This document shows positions 45,054 to 53,967 of a stretch of 64,000 nt of DNA, piece by piece. The position numbers were made by a program, and so were the translations under genes. Origin of the DNA: JABCZH01 sp963803775 (GTDB lineage: Bacteria > Acidobacteriota > Terriglobia > Terriglobales > Acidobacteriaceae); contig CAWDNS010000005.1 in assembly GCA_963803775.1 (NCBI GenBank), positions 1 to 64,000 on the forward strand. The letters are read 5' to 3'. Each line of letters opens with the position of its first letter. The first letter of the stretch is position 1. A model generated the notes under the pieces. That model saw only the letters and a list, made by a program, of their open reading frames with translations, searched no databases and had not been told where the DNA came from.

Positions 45054-45551
45054 TCAGTTGCTTCGGTAATTCGTGAACTGCATATCAATTCCAAAGTCCC
45101 GTTGCTTCAGCAGGGCAATGATGTCCTGCAGCGTGTCACGGTCCTTCCCGCTTACCCGCACCAGATCTCCTTGGATGGACGCGCTCACTTTCTTCTTGCT
45201 GTCCTTGATGAGCTTCACGATTTCGCGTGCTTTCTCGATGGGGATGCCTTGCTGCATGGTAATGCGCTGTTTTGCCGTGCTGCCCAAGGCGGACTCGACC
45301 GCACCGTAGGTCAGCCCTTTCAGTGGCACTCCGCGTTTCACCAGCTTTTGCTGGAAAATGTCGTTCACCGCCTTCAGCTTGTAGTCGTCGATGGCGTGCA
45401 GCACGATGGCGTCTTTACCATCTAGTTCGATTGTTGCCTTTGCATCCTTCAGGTCGAAGCGAGTATGCATTTCCTTCAGCGCCTGCTGCATGGCATTGGA
45501 AACTTCCTGCAGGTCAATCTTGCTGACGATGTCAAAAGTGTTCTCTGGCAT
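45054..45551 (-). CDS. YajQ-family nucleotide-binding protein
   Basis: A 165-residue protein of the YajQ/UPF0234 family (NTFDIVSKIDLQEVSNAMQQ at the N-terminus; DTLQDIIALLKQRDFGIDMQFTNYR at the C-terminus). Some members bind c-di-GMP and act as regulators. Full family length. It precedes the polyprenyl synthase and follows the TatD gene by 45 bp. Confidence 0.93.
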   Translation of the reverse strand: MPENTFDIVSKIDLQEVSNAMQQALKEMHTRFDLKDAKATIELDGKDAIVLHAIDDYKLKAVNDIFQQKLVKRGVPLKGLTYGAVESALGSTAKQRITMQQGIPIEKAREIVKLIKDSKKKVSASIQGDLVRVSGKDRDTLQDIIALLKQRDFGIDMQFTNYRSN

Positions 45552-45596
45552 GTTAGACAGATTACCCTGACTCCCGGAAAGATGCTTGCTACCAAA

Positions 45597-46429
45597 CTAA
45601 ATGGAGTTGGACGTTTCGTGAAGTGAAAAGAAGCGATAGAAGTTCTTCGCCGTCTGTACGCCAATCTCTTCTGTGGAAAGGTCGCGCAATTCGCCCAGTT
45701 GCCGCGCAGTTTCCCGCACAAACGCCGGCTCGTTACGCTTGCCACGATGCGGTACCGGTGCGAGGAAAGGACAGTCCGTCTCGATCAATATGCGGTCCAG
45801 CGGAACCTCCTTCGCCGCATCCCGAATCTGCTGCGCCTTGGGAAATGTGATGTTCCCGGCAAACGAAACCATGAATCCCAGGTCCAGCGCCCGTTTCGCG
45901 TGTGCCCACGTTCCCGTGAAACAGTGCAGAACGCCGCCCAGCCCGCTGCTCGCCCAGTGCTGCGAAATCAATCCCAAACACTCCTGCCATGCGTCATCGC
46001 TGCCCTCGGATGGCCGGCAATGAATCACGATCGGCAGCTTGGCCCAGCGGGCCAACTCCATCTGTGCTATGAACACCCGCTCTGCACATCGCGCGGCGAG
46101 TGGTCGTAGAAATAATCCAGCCCAATCTCACCCCAGGCAATGACTTTGGGTCGTTTTGCCAGTTGATCCAGTTCTGCAAGAACTGCACCGGTGGCCAGCC
46201 GGGCTTCATGGGGATGGATGCCGATGGTGGCGTATATGAATTCATACTGCTCCGCCAGCTTGATGCCGCAGTCCAGCGTGCCCGGCCCGTCGCCATTCCC
46301 AATCGCGACGATGGTCTCCACGCCCGCTTGGCGCGCCCGCGCGATCACCTGTTCGCGGTCAGCTTGGAACTGTTCGCCATCGAGATGCGCGTGGGAATCG
46401 ACAAAAATCGGTCGTTGGTCGTTGGCCAT
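45597..46429 (-). CDS. TatD-family metal-dependent hydrolase (one frameshift)
   Basis: A TIM-barrel hydrolase of ~276 residues. The N-terminal metal motif is FVDSHAHLDGEQF, followed by ATIGIHPHEA, WGEIGLDYFYDHS, LPIVIHCR, GVLHCFTGT and the C-terminal LIETDCPFLAP. TatD proteins have DNase/deoxyribonuclease-type activity. A single frame change near 46075 joins DHSPRDVQ to VFIAQMELARWAKLP, so I read one gene with a one-base error. It follows metG by 54 bp; metG-tatD adjacency is common in bacteria. Confidence 0.87.
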
Positions 46430-46445
46430 CGGTCGTTCGTAGACC

Positions 46446-46473
46446 CTCTGTGAAACTCTGTGTCCTCTGTGGT
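46446..46473. repeat. CTCTGTG-type dispersed repeat between metG and tatD
   Basis: TCTGTGAAACTCTGTGTCCTC continues as CTGTGG. The same motif family is seen in the inverted repeat at 21584-21659, at 49562-49593 inside argS, and at 52766-52795. It occupies most of the 54-bp gap. Confidence 0.5.
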
Positions 46474-46483
46474 GAAGGTTTGG

Positions 46484-48502
46484 CTATTTCAGCTTGGCTC
46501 CCACCGGCACATCTTCCAGAAAACTCGCCAGCACTGGCTTCCCACCCTCCACCGACGCGGCCACGAATCATCCCATTCGATTCCAGCCCGCGCAACTTCC
46601 GCGGAGCAAGATTGGCCACGATCACCACTTTGCGCCCGACCAGGAGTTCCGGCGCATAAGCCTCGGCGATACCTGCCACCACCTGCCGCACTTCGTTGCC
46701 GAGATCGACTTCCAGACGCAGCAGTTTGTCCGCGTCCTTGTACCTTCTCTGCCACTTTGACTTGTCCCACCCGCATTTCGACCTTTGTAAAATCATCGAT
46801 ACTGATCTTGCCGTCGGGAATCGGGGCCGCAGCCTTGGTCGTCGACTGTCGTTGCGGCAGTGGCTACGGCCACAGGCTTCGCCGGCGTTTGCGCATCACT
46901 AGCTGCTGGAACCGCCGGTGCTCGTCCTTGTTCTTCCATCTTCTGCATCCTTTCAATTGCGCTCTTGTCTGCCCGTGGAAACACCGGATCAACAGTGCCG
47001 AGTTTCGTCCCTAACTCGAGTTGTCCCCACTTCAAATCCGCCAGCCGGAACGTCTTGATATCGCCCAGCCCAAGCTGGCTCCATATCTTCGCCGTCGCTT
47101 CCGGAATAACGGGATGCGCCAGCGCAGTCACAATCCGCAACGCCTCGGCGCTGGTATACAGCACCGTTGCCAGCCGTGCGCGGCTCTCTTCATCCTGTTT
47201 TTCACCCAGCACCCACGGCTCGTTCTCGACAATGTATTTATCGACCGCTGCCACCAGACTCCATGCAATTTCGAGCGCCCGCGAAAACTGATATTGATCG
47301 AACAGCGAGGGTGCACTCCGCAATCGACTTTGCCGGCGGTATCCGCAATCGCACCATCCGCCGGACGGCGCACCGCTCCCGCTGATGGATACGGCACCTC
47401 GCCCCTGAAATACCGCGTGATCATAGCCAGCGTGCGGCTGGCCAGATTCCCCAGCCCATTCGCCAGATCCGCGTTGTACCGCTGCACCATGGCATCGAAG
47501 GAGAAACGATCCGTCCTGCCCAAACACCATCTCGCGCAGCAGGAAATAGCGCAGCGCGTCCTGGCCCATCACTTCAAGAATGGTTTCCGCGCGCACAATA
47601 TTCCCGCGCGACTTCGACATCTTGTTCTCTTCAAACAGCAGCCAGCCATGTGCCACGATGCTCTTGGGCAACGGCAGGTCTGCCGCCACAGAAACGCCGG
47701 CCAGTAGACGCAGTGAAACCGCACGATCTCCTTGCCGATCATGTGCAAGTCGGCGGGCCAGAACTTTTCGTACAGTCTGTCATCGTCCGACCCATATCCC
47801 AGCGCCGTGATGTAATTCGACAGCGCATCCAGCCACACGTAGATCACGTGCTTGGGATCATCCGGCACCGGAATGCCCCACGAAAAAGTGCTGCGGCTGA
47901 TGGAGAGATCGCGCAAGCCCGGAGCGCACAAACGAAATGACCTCGTTGCGCCGCGTCTCCGGACGAATAAAGTCCGGCTGGTTCGTACAACTTCAGCAGC
48001 TTGCCCTGAAAAGCCGACAGCTTGAAGAAGTAATTTTCTTCTTGCACCGTTTCTGTCGGGCGCCCACACTCCGGGCAGGGCGCGCCCGGTCCGGCGGCAT
48101 CCACATAGAGTTCGTCAAACACGCAATACTGGCCGGTATAGGTCCTTTGTAGATGTAGCCGTTGTCACGGATCTTCCGCCACAGCGCCTGCACGCCGCGT
48201 TTGTGCCGCTCCGAGGTGGTCCGAATGTAGTCGTCATAAGTGATCCCCATCCGGTCCCATAATCCCCGAAACTGCGCCGAGACTTCGTCCGTCAACTGCT
48301 GCGGAGTCTTGCCAGCCGCCTGTGCCGCCCGCTCGATTTTCTGTCCGTGCTCGTCGGTGCCGGTGAGAAAGAAAGTGTCCGCTCCCAGCATGCGCTGCCG
48401 CCGCGCAATCGCGTCACACGCAATCGTGGTGTACGCGTGGCCAATGTGCGGACGCGCATTCACGTAGTAGATCGGCGTCGTGATGTAAAACTTGTTCTTC
48501 AT
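46484..48502 (-). CDS. metG: Methionyl-tRNA synthetase (many frameshifts)
   Basis: A class I synthetase charging tRNA-Met. The N-terminus has FYITTPIYYVNARPHIGHAY (HIGH motif), then the zinc-knuckle region CPECGRPT, the KMSKS loop as ENKMSKSRGNIV, and the anticodon-binding domain (LFDQYQFSRALEIAWSLV). The C-terminal EMAP-like tRNA-binding domain (VGQVKVAEKVQGADKLLRLEVDLG...GRKVVIVANLAPRK) ends at TAG 46484-46486. At least eight frame changes are required between 48120 and 46550. For example, TTTCTGTGGCGG replaces the expected TTTCTGATGGCGG. Because this is an essential gene with conserved sequence throughout, sequence error is the likely cause. Confidence 0.85.
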
Positions 48503-48638
48503 TTGGATTGCGGAGACTTTTGGCAACTTTCCAACGGCTGATTTTCATCATAGGGAACGCCTCAACCTCCGTCAAACCTCCCGCCGCACTGCGACTCTGC
48601 TAAAATCACCATTTCCTTCAACAATTTACAGGAGACCC

Positions 48639-50639
48639 TTGTATCGCCACCTGGAACGCCGGCTCGCCCACCACATACGCGACTTTCTCTGTCGCACCTA
48701 TGCACTCGAGCTGCCCCGGATCGTCATCGAGCAGCCGCCGCGCGTCGAGCTGGGGGAGTACGCGCTGCCCCTGGCATTCGATCTCGCCAAGAAACTGCGC
48801 AAGCCTCCGCGCAAGATTGCCGAGGAAATCGTCGCCGGAATCGGCCCGATCGAAGGTTTTGAGAAACTGGAACTCGCCGGCGCCGGCTACATCAATGCCC
48901 GCAGTCAAGCGCGACCAGCTTTGCCGCCGCTCTGGCCGCTGGCGAAGCCCCACACGCCGCAGTTCCAGCGGGGAAGATTCTGGTCGAGCATTCCAGCATC
49001 AATCCCAACAAGGCTGCCCACATCGGCCATTTGCGCAACGCCATCCTCGGCGACACGTTTGTCCGCCTGCTGCGATTTGCCGGCAGGGAAGTGGACATTC
49101 AGAACTACATCGACAACACCGGCGTGCAGGTCGCCGACGTCATCGTTGGGTTTCTTGCATCTGGAGAAGAAATCGCGCGCCGAGATTGAAGCGCTCACCA
49201 GTCAGCCGCGTTTCGACTACTACTGCTGGGATCTCTACGCCCGTGTTTCGCAGTGGTACGCGCGAGGACAAACAGAATCTGCAAGTCCGTCGCCAGGTGC
49301 TGCATGCCATCGAGCAAGGCGGCAACGAGACCGCCGACATCGCGGATTTGATCTCGGTTGCGGTCCTGCGCCGCCATCTGGAAACCATGGACCGGCTCGA
49401 CATCGAGTACGACTTCCTGCCCCGCGAGAGCGAAATTCTGCATCTGCATTTCTGGGATGCGGCTTTCGCAAAGTTGAAAGAAGCCGGCGTGCTTACCTTC
49501 GAGACAGAAGGCAAGAACAAAGGCTGCTGGGTGATGCGCCGGGCCGGAACTGCAAAACCCGAAACCACAGAACGGCACAGAGAACACAGAGGTTTCCGAA
49601 GAAGATCAAAAAGTGATCGTCCGCTCCAACGGCACTGTCGGCTATGTCGGCAAAGACATCGCCTATCACATGTGGAAGTTCGGCTTGCTCGGCCGCGACT
49701 TTCGGCTATCGCAAGTTTTATCGCTATCCCAACGGCCATGAGTGCTGGATTTCGACTACCGTCGGAGGCGAGCTCGACCATCCGCACTTCGGCGGATGTG
49801 GCCGAAATCTACAACGTCATCGATGCCCGCCAGTCCGAGGCGCAGAACACGGTGATCGAAGCCCTGCGCGGCCTCGGCCACAACGAAGAGGCCGACCACT
49901 ACACGCATTTTTCCTACGAGATGGTCGCGCTCACGCCGCGCTGCGCCGCCGAGCTGGGCTACCAGCTTTCTGACGAAGACAAAGCTCGCCCGTACATCGA
50001 AGTCTCCGGCCGCAAAGGCTTTGGGGTGAAGGCCGACGACCTGCTCGACTCACTGATTGCCTCCGCCAAGAAAGAAGTCGACCCCCGCCATCCCGAACTG
50101 AGCGAGGCTGAACGCGCTGACCATCGCGACGCAGATCGCAATCGGCGCGCTGCGCTACTTCATGCTCAAGTTCACCAAGAATTCCGTCATCGCCTTCGAT
50201 TTCAAAGAGGCGCTGAGCTTCGAAGGCGAGACTGGCCCCTATGCGCAGTACGCCGTCGTGCGCGGCGACCAACATTTTCCGCAAAGGTGGATTCGATCCC
50301 GACAATTTCAGTAGAGACGTAGCTAGCTACGTTACCCCCGCCGATCTTTCCAGATTCCTCACCGGCGAGGCCAACAACGAATTTTGGGAACTCTGGCTGG
50401 CGTCGTCGAAAACTTCCTACATCATCGACCAGTGCATCGCCACCACCGAACCTGCATATCTGGCCAAGCATGTGTTTCAGTTGGCGCAGCTTTTCAACAC
50501 TTTTTACCATCGTCATCCCATCCTCAGTGAGACCGACGAAAATAGAAAAATGTTTCTGCTGGCAACGGTCGCCGTGGTTCGCCGCGAACTGCTCCGCTCG
50601 CTTGCAGTAATGGCAATCACCGCTCCGCCCGTGATGTAA
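48639..50639 (+). CDS. argS: Arginyl-tRNA synthetase (several frameshifts)
   Basis: A class I synthetase charging tRNA-Arg. The N-terminal additional domain (RIVIEQPPRVELGEYALPLAFDLAK) is followed by VEHSSINPNKAAHIGHLRNAILGD (HIGH-type, recovered across a frame change), NYIDNTGVQVADVIVG and VGKDIAYHMWKFGLLGRDF. The DALR-type anticodon domain ends ...LLRSLAVMAITAPPVM. At least six frame changes lie between 48900 and 50270. TTG 48639 is chosen because AGGAGA is at 48630-48635 and no ATG fits. It is divergent from metG. Confidence 0.85.
49562..49593. repeat. CTCTGTG-type dispersed repeat inside argS
   Basis: The reverse complement reads CCTCTGTGTTCTCTGTGCCG and continues to a GTGGTTT-type end, matching the intergenic copies at 46446-46473 and 52766-52795. 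Here it lies within the argS coding region just before the conserved EEDQKVIVRSNG segment, where it would encode a variable loop. Confidence 0.45.
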
Positions 50640-50752
50640 GTATCAAGTTACCTGCGTAAAGCCTGCAAATTCATAGCCTCGCACGCACTGCAACCAACTA
50701 CGCGTGTTCATCATCGAACTAAGTACGTAAAGTAAGAGTCAGGAGATGCGTT

Positions 50753-51184
50753 GTGAAGAAATATTCGGCGGTTCTCGGTTTGTTACTGTTATGCGCGGCA
50801 AGTGCGTTGGCCGCGCCCAATGTGTCTCAGTCAAGCGCTCTGCTGTTCCCCAAGACGCTGACTAATGCGCGCTATGTCTATGTGGCCGCATACGATGGGG
50901 ATCAATTCAGCCCCAATTTGTTGCCCGACGATCGCGCAGCGATCGCGAACGTGCAGGATGCCCTAAGTCGGTGGGGACGTTATGTCATCGTGTATAGTCG
51001 ACAGGACGCCGACATGGTGCTGCTGGTGCAGTCTCGTCCTACCGAAGATGTCATAGCGGCTTACGACGCCCACCATCCTGGCGCTGATTACATGTGGCGC
51101 GCGATGGGCCGCAACGGGCTGCAAAAAGGAGAGACTCCGTTGGTCAGCCAACTGCAGCAGGCGGTAGAAACAGCCAGCAAGTGA
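50753..51184 (+). CDS. Exported protein of unknown function
   Basis: A 143-residue protein with a clear signal peptide (AVLGLLLLCAASALA). The mature part has NARYVYVAAYDGDQF, DDRAAIANVQDALSRWGRYVIV and ADMVLLVQSRPTED. It looks like a small periplasmic alpha/beta domain, and I do not recognise a named family. GTG 50753 is preceded by CAGGAG. It is a single gene between argS and the convergent pepA. Confidence 0.75.
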   Translation: MKKYSAVLGLLLLCAASALAAPNVSQSSALLFPKTLTNARYVYVAAYDGDQFSPNLLPDDRAAIANVQDALSRWGRYVIVYSRQDADMVLLVQSRPTEDVIAAYDAHHPGADYMWRAMGRNGLQKGETPLVSQLQQAVETASK

Positions 51185-51222
51185 ATTGGAATGTCCGCCA
51201 CGTCAGGGATTTGCGCGAATGA

Positions 51223-52710
51223 TTATTCCGCGAATCCCTTGGCGAATTCCACTAGGCTTCTGACCGCGATTCCCGACGGCCCCTTCGCGATCCACGGCTT
51301 CTGTTCTTCCATCCACGCCGTGCCGGCAATGTCGAGGTGAATCCATGGCGTGTTCTCCGCAAATTCTTTCAGGAACATTGCCGCTGTGACGGCTCCGCCC
51401 CAGCGCCCGCCGGAATTGATGATGTCCGCGATACCCGAGCGAATGCTCTCTTTGTATTCCTCGTCGAGCGGCAGTCGCCAGAATTTTTCTCCGCTTTTCT
51501 CCAGCGCCAGGCGAAAGCGTTCATACATCTTTTCGTCATTGGCAAAGACGCCGGCGTTCACATAACCCAGGGCCACGACAACCGCGCCGGTTAGAGTCGC
51601 CGTGTCTACCAAGTGAGTACACCCCAGTTGCCGGGCGTAGCAGAGTCCGTCTGCCAGCACCAGTCGCCCTTCGGCGTCAGTGTTGATGATTTCAATCGAC
51701 TTGCCCGACATAGCGATCTGTACATCGCCCGGTTTCTGCGCCTTGCCCGACGGCATATTCTCGGTCGCGCAAATTACTGAGATGACCTTCACCTTGGGTT
51801 TGATCTGGGCAATTGCGCGCATGGCTCCGATCATGGCTGCCCCGCCCGCCATGTCGTATTTCATTTTCTCCATACCGTCGGCTGGCTTGATCGAAATCCC
51901 ACCGGTATCAAACGTAATGCCTTTTCCCACCAGGCCGAGCACCGGGGTGGCCGGAGCATCCGCCGGCTCGTAGCGCAGGACAATCAGCGCGGGAGGCTCA
52001 TCCGATCCCTGCGCCACCCCCCAGAATGCACCCATCTTCAATTCTTTGATCTTGTCCGCGCCATACACTTCGCATTTCAATCCGACTTCCTTCGCCATCT
52101 TACGTGCCCGCTCCGCCAGGATGGTCGGGGTCATGCGATTACTCGGCTCGTTGGCCAACTCACGGGTAAGATTCTGCGACTCCCCAACGATGCGGGCTTC
52201 ATTCAGCGCCCTTTGCAACCGCTCCTGGTCTCCACGAGCCACCACGGTTACTACGTCGACTGCCTGGTCTTTGCGGTCACTGCGGTAGGTGTCAGGATCG
52301 AAGTCGCCAATAAAAGCGCCTTCCACAATAGCTTTCACGGCCTCCTCGCTGGCAACGGCTTCGGGAGCCACAAAGGCCAGACTCCGAATTCCCTTCGGCT
52401 TGAGGAGGCGCACCGCCACGCCCGCCAGCTTGCGCAATTCCGACGAAGTGAAATTCTTGGTCTTTCCACCCCCCAGCAGGAGCAAACGCTTTGCTTCGAG
52501 CTTCGCAGGCCGATGCAATAATGTGGCTTCAAATAGTTTTCCGGAAACCTCGCCGCCCGCGATGACGTCCGCTGCCGCAGCACGGACAGCCGCGTCGCTG
52601 GTTTCAACCGTGATTTCAGGTTTTTCTTTCTCGCTTCGATCCAACACCACGACCGCGAGGCATTCAGCATCAACTTCGGCAGAAATAGCTTGAGAGAGAA
52701 TTGTCTTCAT
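51223..52710 (-). CDS. pepA: Leucyl aminopeptidase (M17)
   Basis: A 495-residue cytosolic di-metal aminopeptidase releasing N-terminal residues from peptides. The C-terminal catalytic half shows the M17 signature NTDAEGRLVLADGL, the upstream GKGITFDTGGISIKPADGMEKMKYDM and LVDTATLTGA. The N-terminal half is the usual macro-like domain. Full length and intact. ATG 52710 gives the normal start. Confidence 0.95.
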   Translation of the reverse strand: MKTILSQAISAEVDAECLAVVVLDRSEKEKPEITVETSDAAVRAAAADVIAGGEVSGKLFEATLLHRPAKLEAKRLLLLGGGKTKNFTSSELRKLAGVAVRLLKPKGIRSLAFVAPEAVASEEAVKAIVEGAFIGDFDPDTYRSDRKDQAVDVVTVVARGDQERLQRALNEARIVGESQNLTRELANEPSNRMTPTILAERARKMAKEVGLKCEVYGADKIKELKMGAFWGVAQGSDEPPALIVLRYEPADAPATPVLGLVGKGITFDTGGISIKPADGMEKMKYDMAGGAAMIGAMRAIAQIKPKVKVISVICATENMPSGKAQKPGDVQIAMSGKSIEIINTDAEGRLVLADGLCYARQLGCTHLVDTATLTGAVVVALGYVNAGVFANDEKMYERFRLALEKSGEKFWRLPLDEEYKESIRSGIADIINSGGRWGGAVTAAMFLKEFAENTPWIHLDIAGTAWMEEQKPWIAKGPSGIAVRSLVEFAKGFAE

Positions 52711-52765
52711 ATTGTTGTGATTCCAGTATTCCTTGTACGAGGCGAAAAGCGCAAGAGGTGCTCCG

Positions 52766-52795
52766 CCTCTGTGCTCTCTGTGTGCTCTGTGGTTA
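52766..52795. repeat. CTCTGTG-type dispersed repeat between Smr and pepA genes
   Basis: CCTCTGTGCTCTCTGTGTGC followed by TCTGTGGTTA belongs to the same family as 46446-46473 and the 21584-21659 inverted repeat. It lies in the 114-bp gap between two minus-strand genes. Confidence 0.5.
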
Positions 52796-52824
52796 AATGT
52801 TTTTCCGAGCGGTCTGTGGGTGTC

Positions 52825-53160
52825 TCACAGCTCTACAATCGTGATCCCACGATTCCCCTTGCCCAAGTCCCGGTCCTGCTTCAGTTCCTGCCGGGTACTC
52901 ACGATCTTCCATGCCTGCTCATCTGACTTCGCCCAGTTTTCCCCGAATATGAAGCCTCGAATCTGTCCTCGCTCACTCATCTCGCGAAGCCGTTTCTGCA
53001 CCGCAATCCGAATCTCGCCGCCCGCTCCGGTCGAGCCATAGCCATGGATCAGCTTGACCAAACCACACCCTTCTGCTCTCGCCACCGCCAGCTCACGATC
53101 CATCTGCATCAGCGCCTGATGCACCAGTGGCATACCCTCCTTCAGATTCACCGTCTTCAT
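52825..53160 (-). CDS. Smr-domain protein
   Basis: A 111-residue protein consisting of a single Smr domain. It has NLKEGMPLVHQALMQMD, LVKLIHGYGSTGAGGEIR (the conserved HGxGxxxLR-like loop) and a C-terminal strand. Smr domains are nicking endonucleases linked to recombination or ribosome-collision RNA cleavage. It follows smpB by nine bases, which suggests co-expression with the ribosome-rescue factor. Confidence 0.85.
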   Translation of the reverse strand: MKTVNLKEGMPLVHQALMQMDRELAVARAEGCGLVKLIHGYGSTGAGGEIRIAVQKRLREMSERGQIRGFIFGENWAKSDEQAWKIVSTRQELKQDRDLGKGNRGITIVEL

Positions 53161-53169
53161 CGGGAGCGC

Positions 53170-53697
53170 CTATCTCGCCTTGCGGCTCTTTATCGCATCT
53201 CTGGCTTCTTTGTCCGCGGTTCGCCGCCGCTCGGTTTCCCGCTTGTCCCAGAGCTGCTTACCTTTGGCCAGTGCCAATTCCACCTTCACCCGGCCATTCT
53301 TGAAATACATGCGGGTGGGAATCAGGGTTAGCCCTTTTTGCTGCGTTTTCCCAATTAGTTTGCGGATCTCTTCCGCATGCATCAGAAGCTTCCGAGTACG
53401 CAGGGGGGCGTGGTTGAAGATGTTCCCATGGTCGTAGGGTCCGATGTGGGCGTTTAGCAGCCAGAGTTCTTCATCCTTGATCAGGCCGTAAGCATCTTTA
53501 AGGTTGGCTCTTCCGGCCCGGACTGATTTGACCTCAGTCCCAGTCAGTGCCACTCCCGCCTCAAATTTTTCCAGCAAGAAGTAGTTATGCGAAGCGATCC
53601 TATTCACGGAGGCATCGCGCTGCCCTGCGGCGGTGGGATCACGGCGCGGGTTCTTTTCCGGATTGGCCCGGGTGGGCTGTACATGCTGGCGTGGCAT
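53170..53697 (-). CDS. smpB: SmpB, tmRNA-binding ribosome-rescue protein
   Basis: A 175-residue protein required for trans-translation. Conserved blocks are RIASHNYFLLEKFEAGVALTGTEVKSVR, YGLIKDEELWLLNAHI, LIPTRMYFKNGRVKVELALAKGKQLWDKR and the basic tail. An N-terminal basic extension of ~28 residues precedes the core, and a shorter start within it is possible. Position next to the Smr gene suggests a stalled-ribosome unit. Confidence 0.94.
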   Translation of the reverse strand: MPRQHVQPTRANPEKNPRRDPTAAGQRDASVNRIASHNYFLLEKFEAGVALTGTEVKSVRAGRANLKDAYGLIKDEELWLLNAHIGPYDHGNIFNHAPLRTRKLLMHAEEIRKLIGKTQQKGLTLIPTRMYFKNGRVKVELALAKGKQLWDKRETERRRTADKEARDAIKSRKAR

Positions 53698-53967
53698 CTT
53701 ACGGACTAGCTTATCTCATGGCTGCGTGCACGTCCGCCGATGTCAATAGCAGGCGATCCCCAGCCGAGTCCGAACTGATTTTGAACTGCAATTATCCCGA
53801 AATCTACTGGGATTAGTACCTAAGAACTTAACTGCTACCAACACAGTGACTTCGGTGCGTTGTGAGGCGATGCTATAATCGCCGAAAATAGGTTCAGCGG
53901 GCGCGATTGAGCTTTGACCTGCGGTATGGCCGGCCGGGAGGGGAAGACTGTCTGTGAGGAAAGCACG

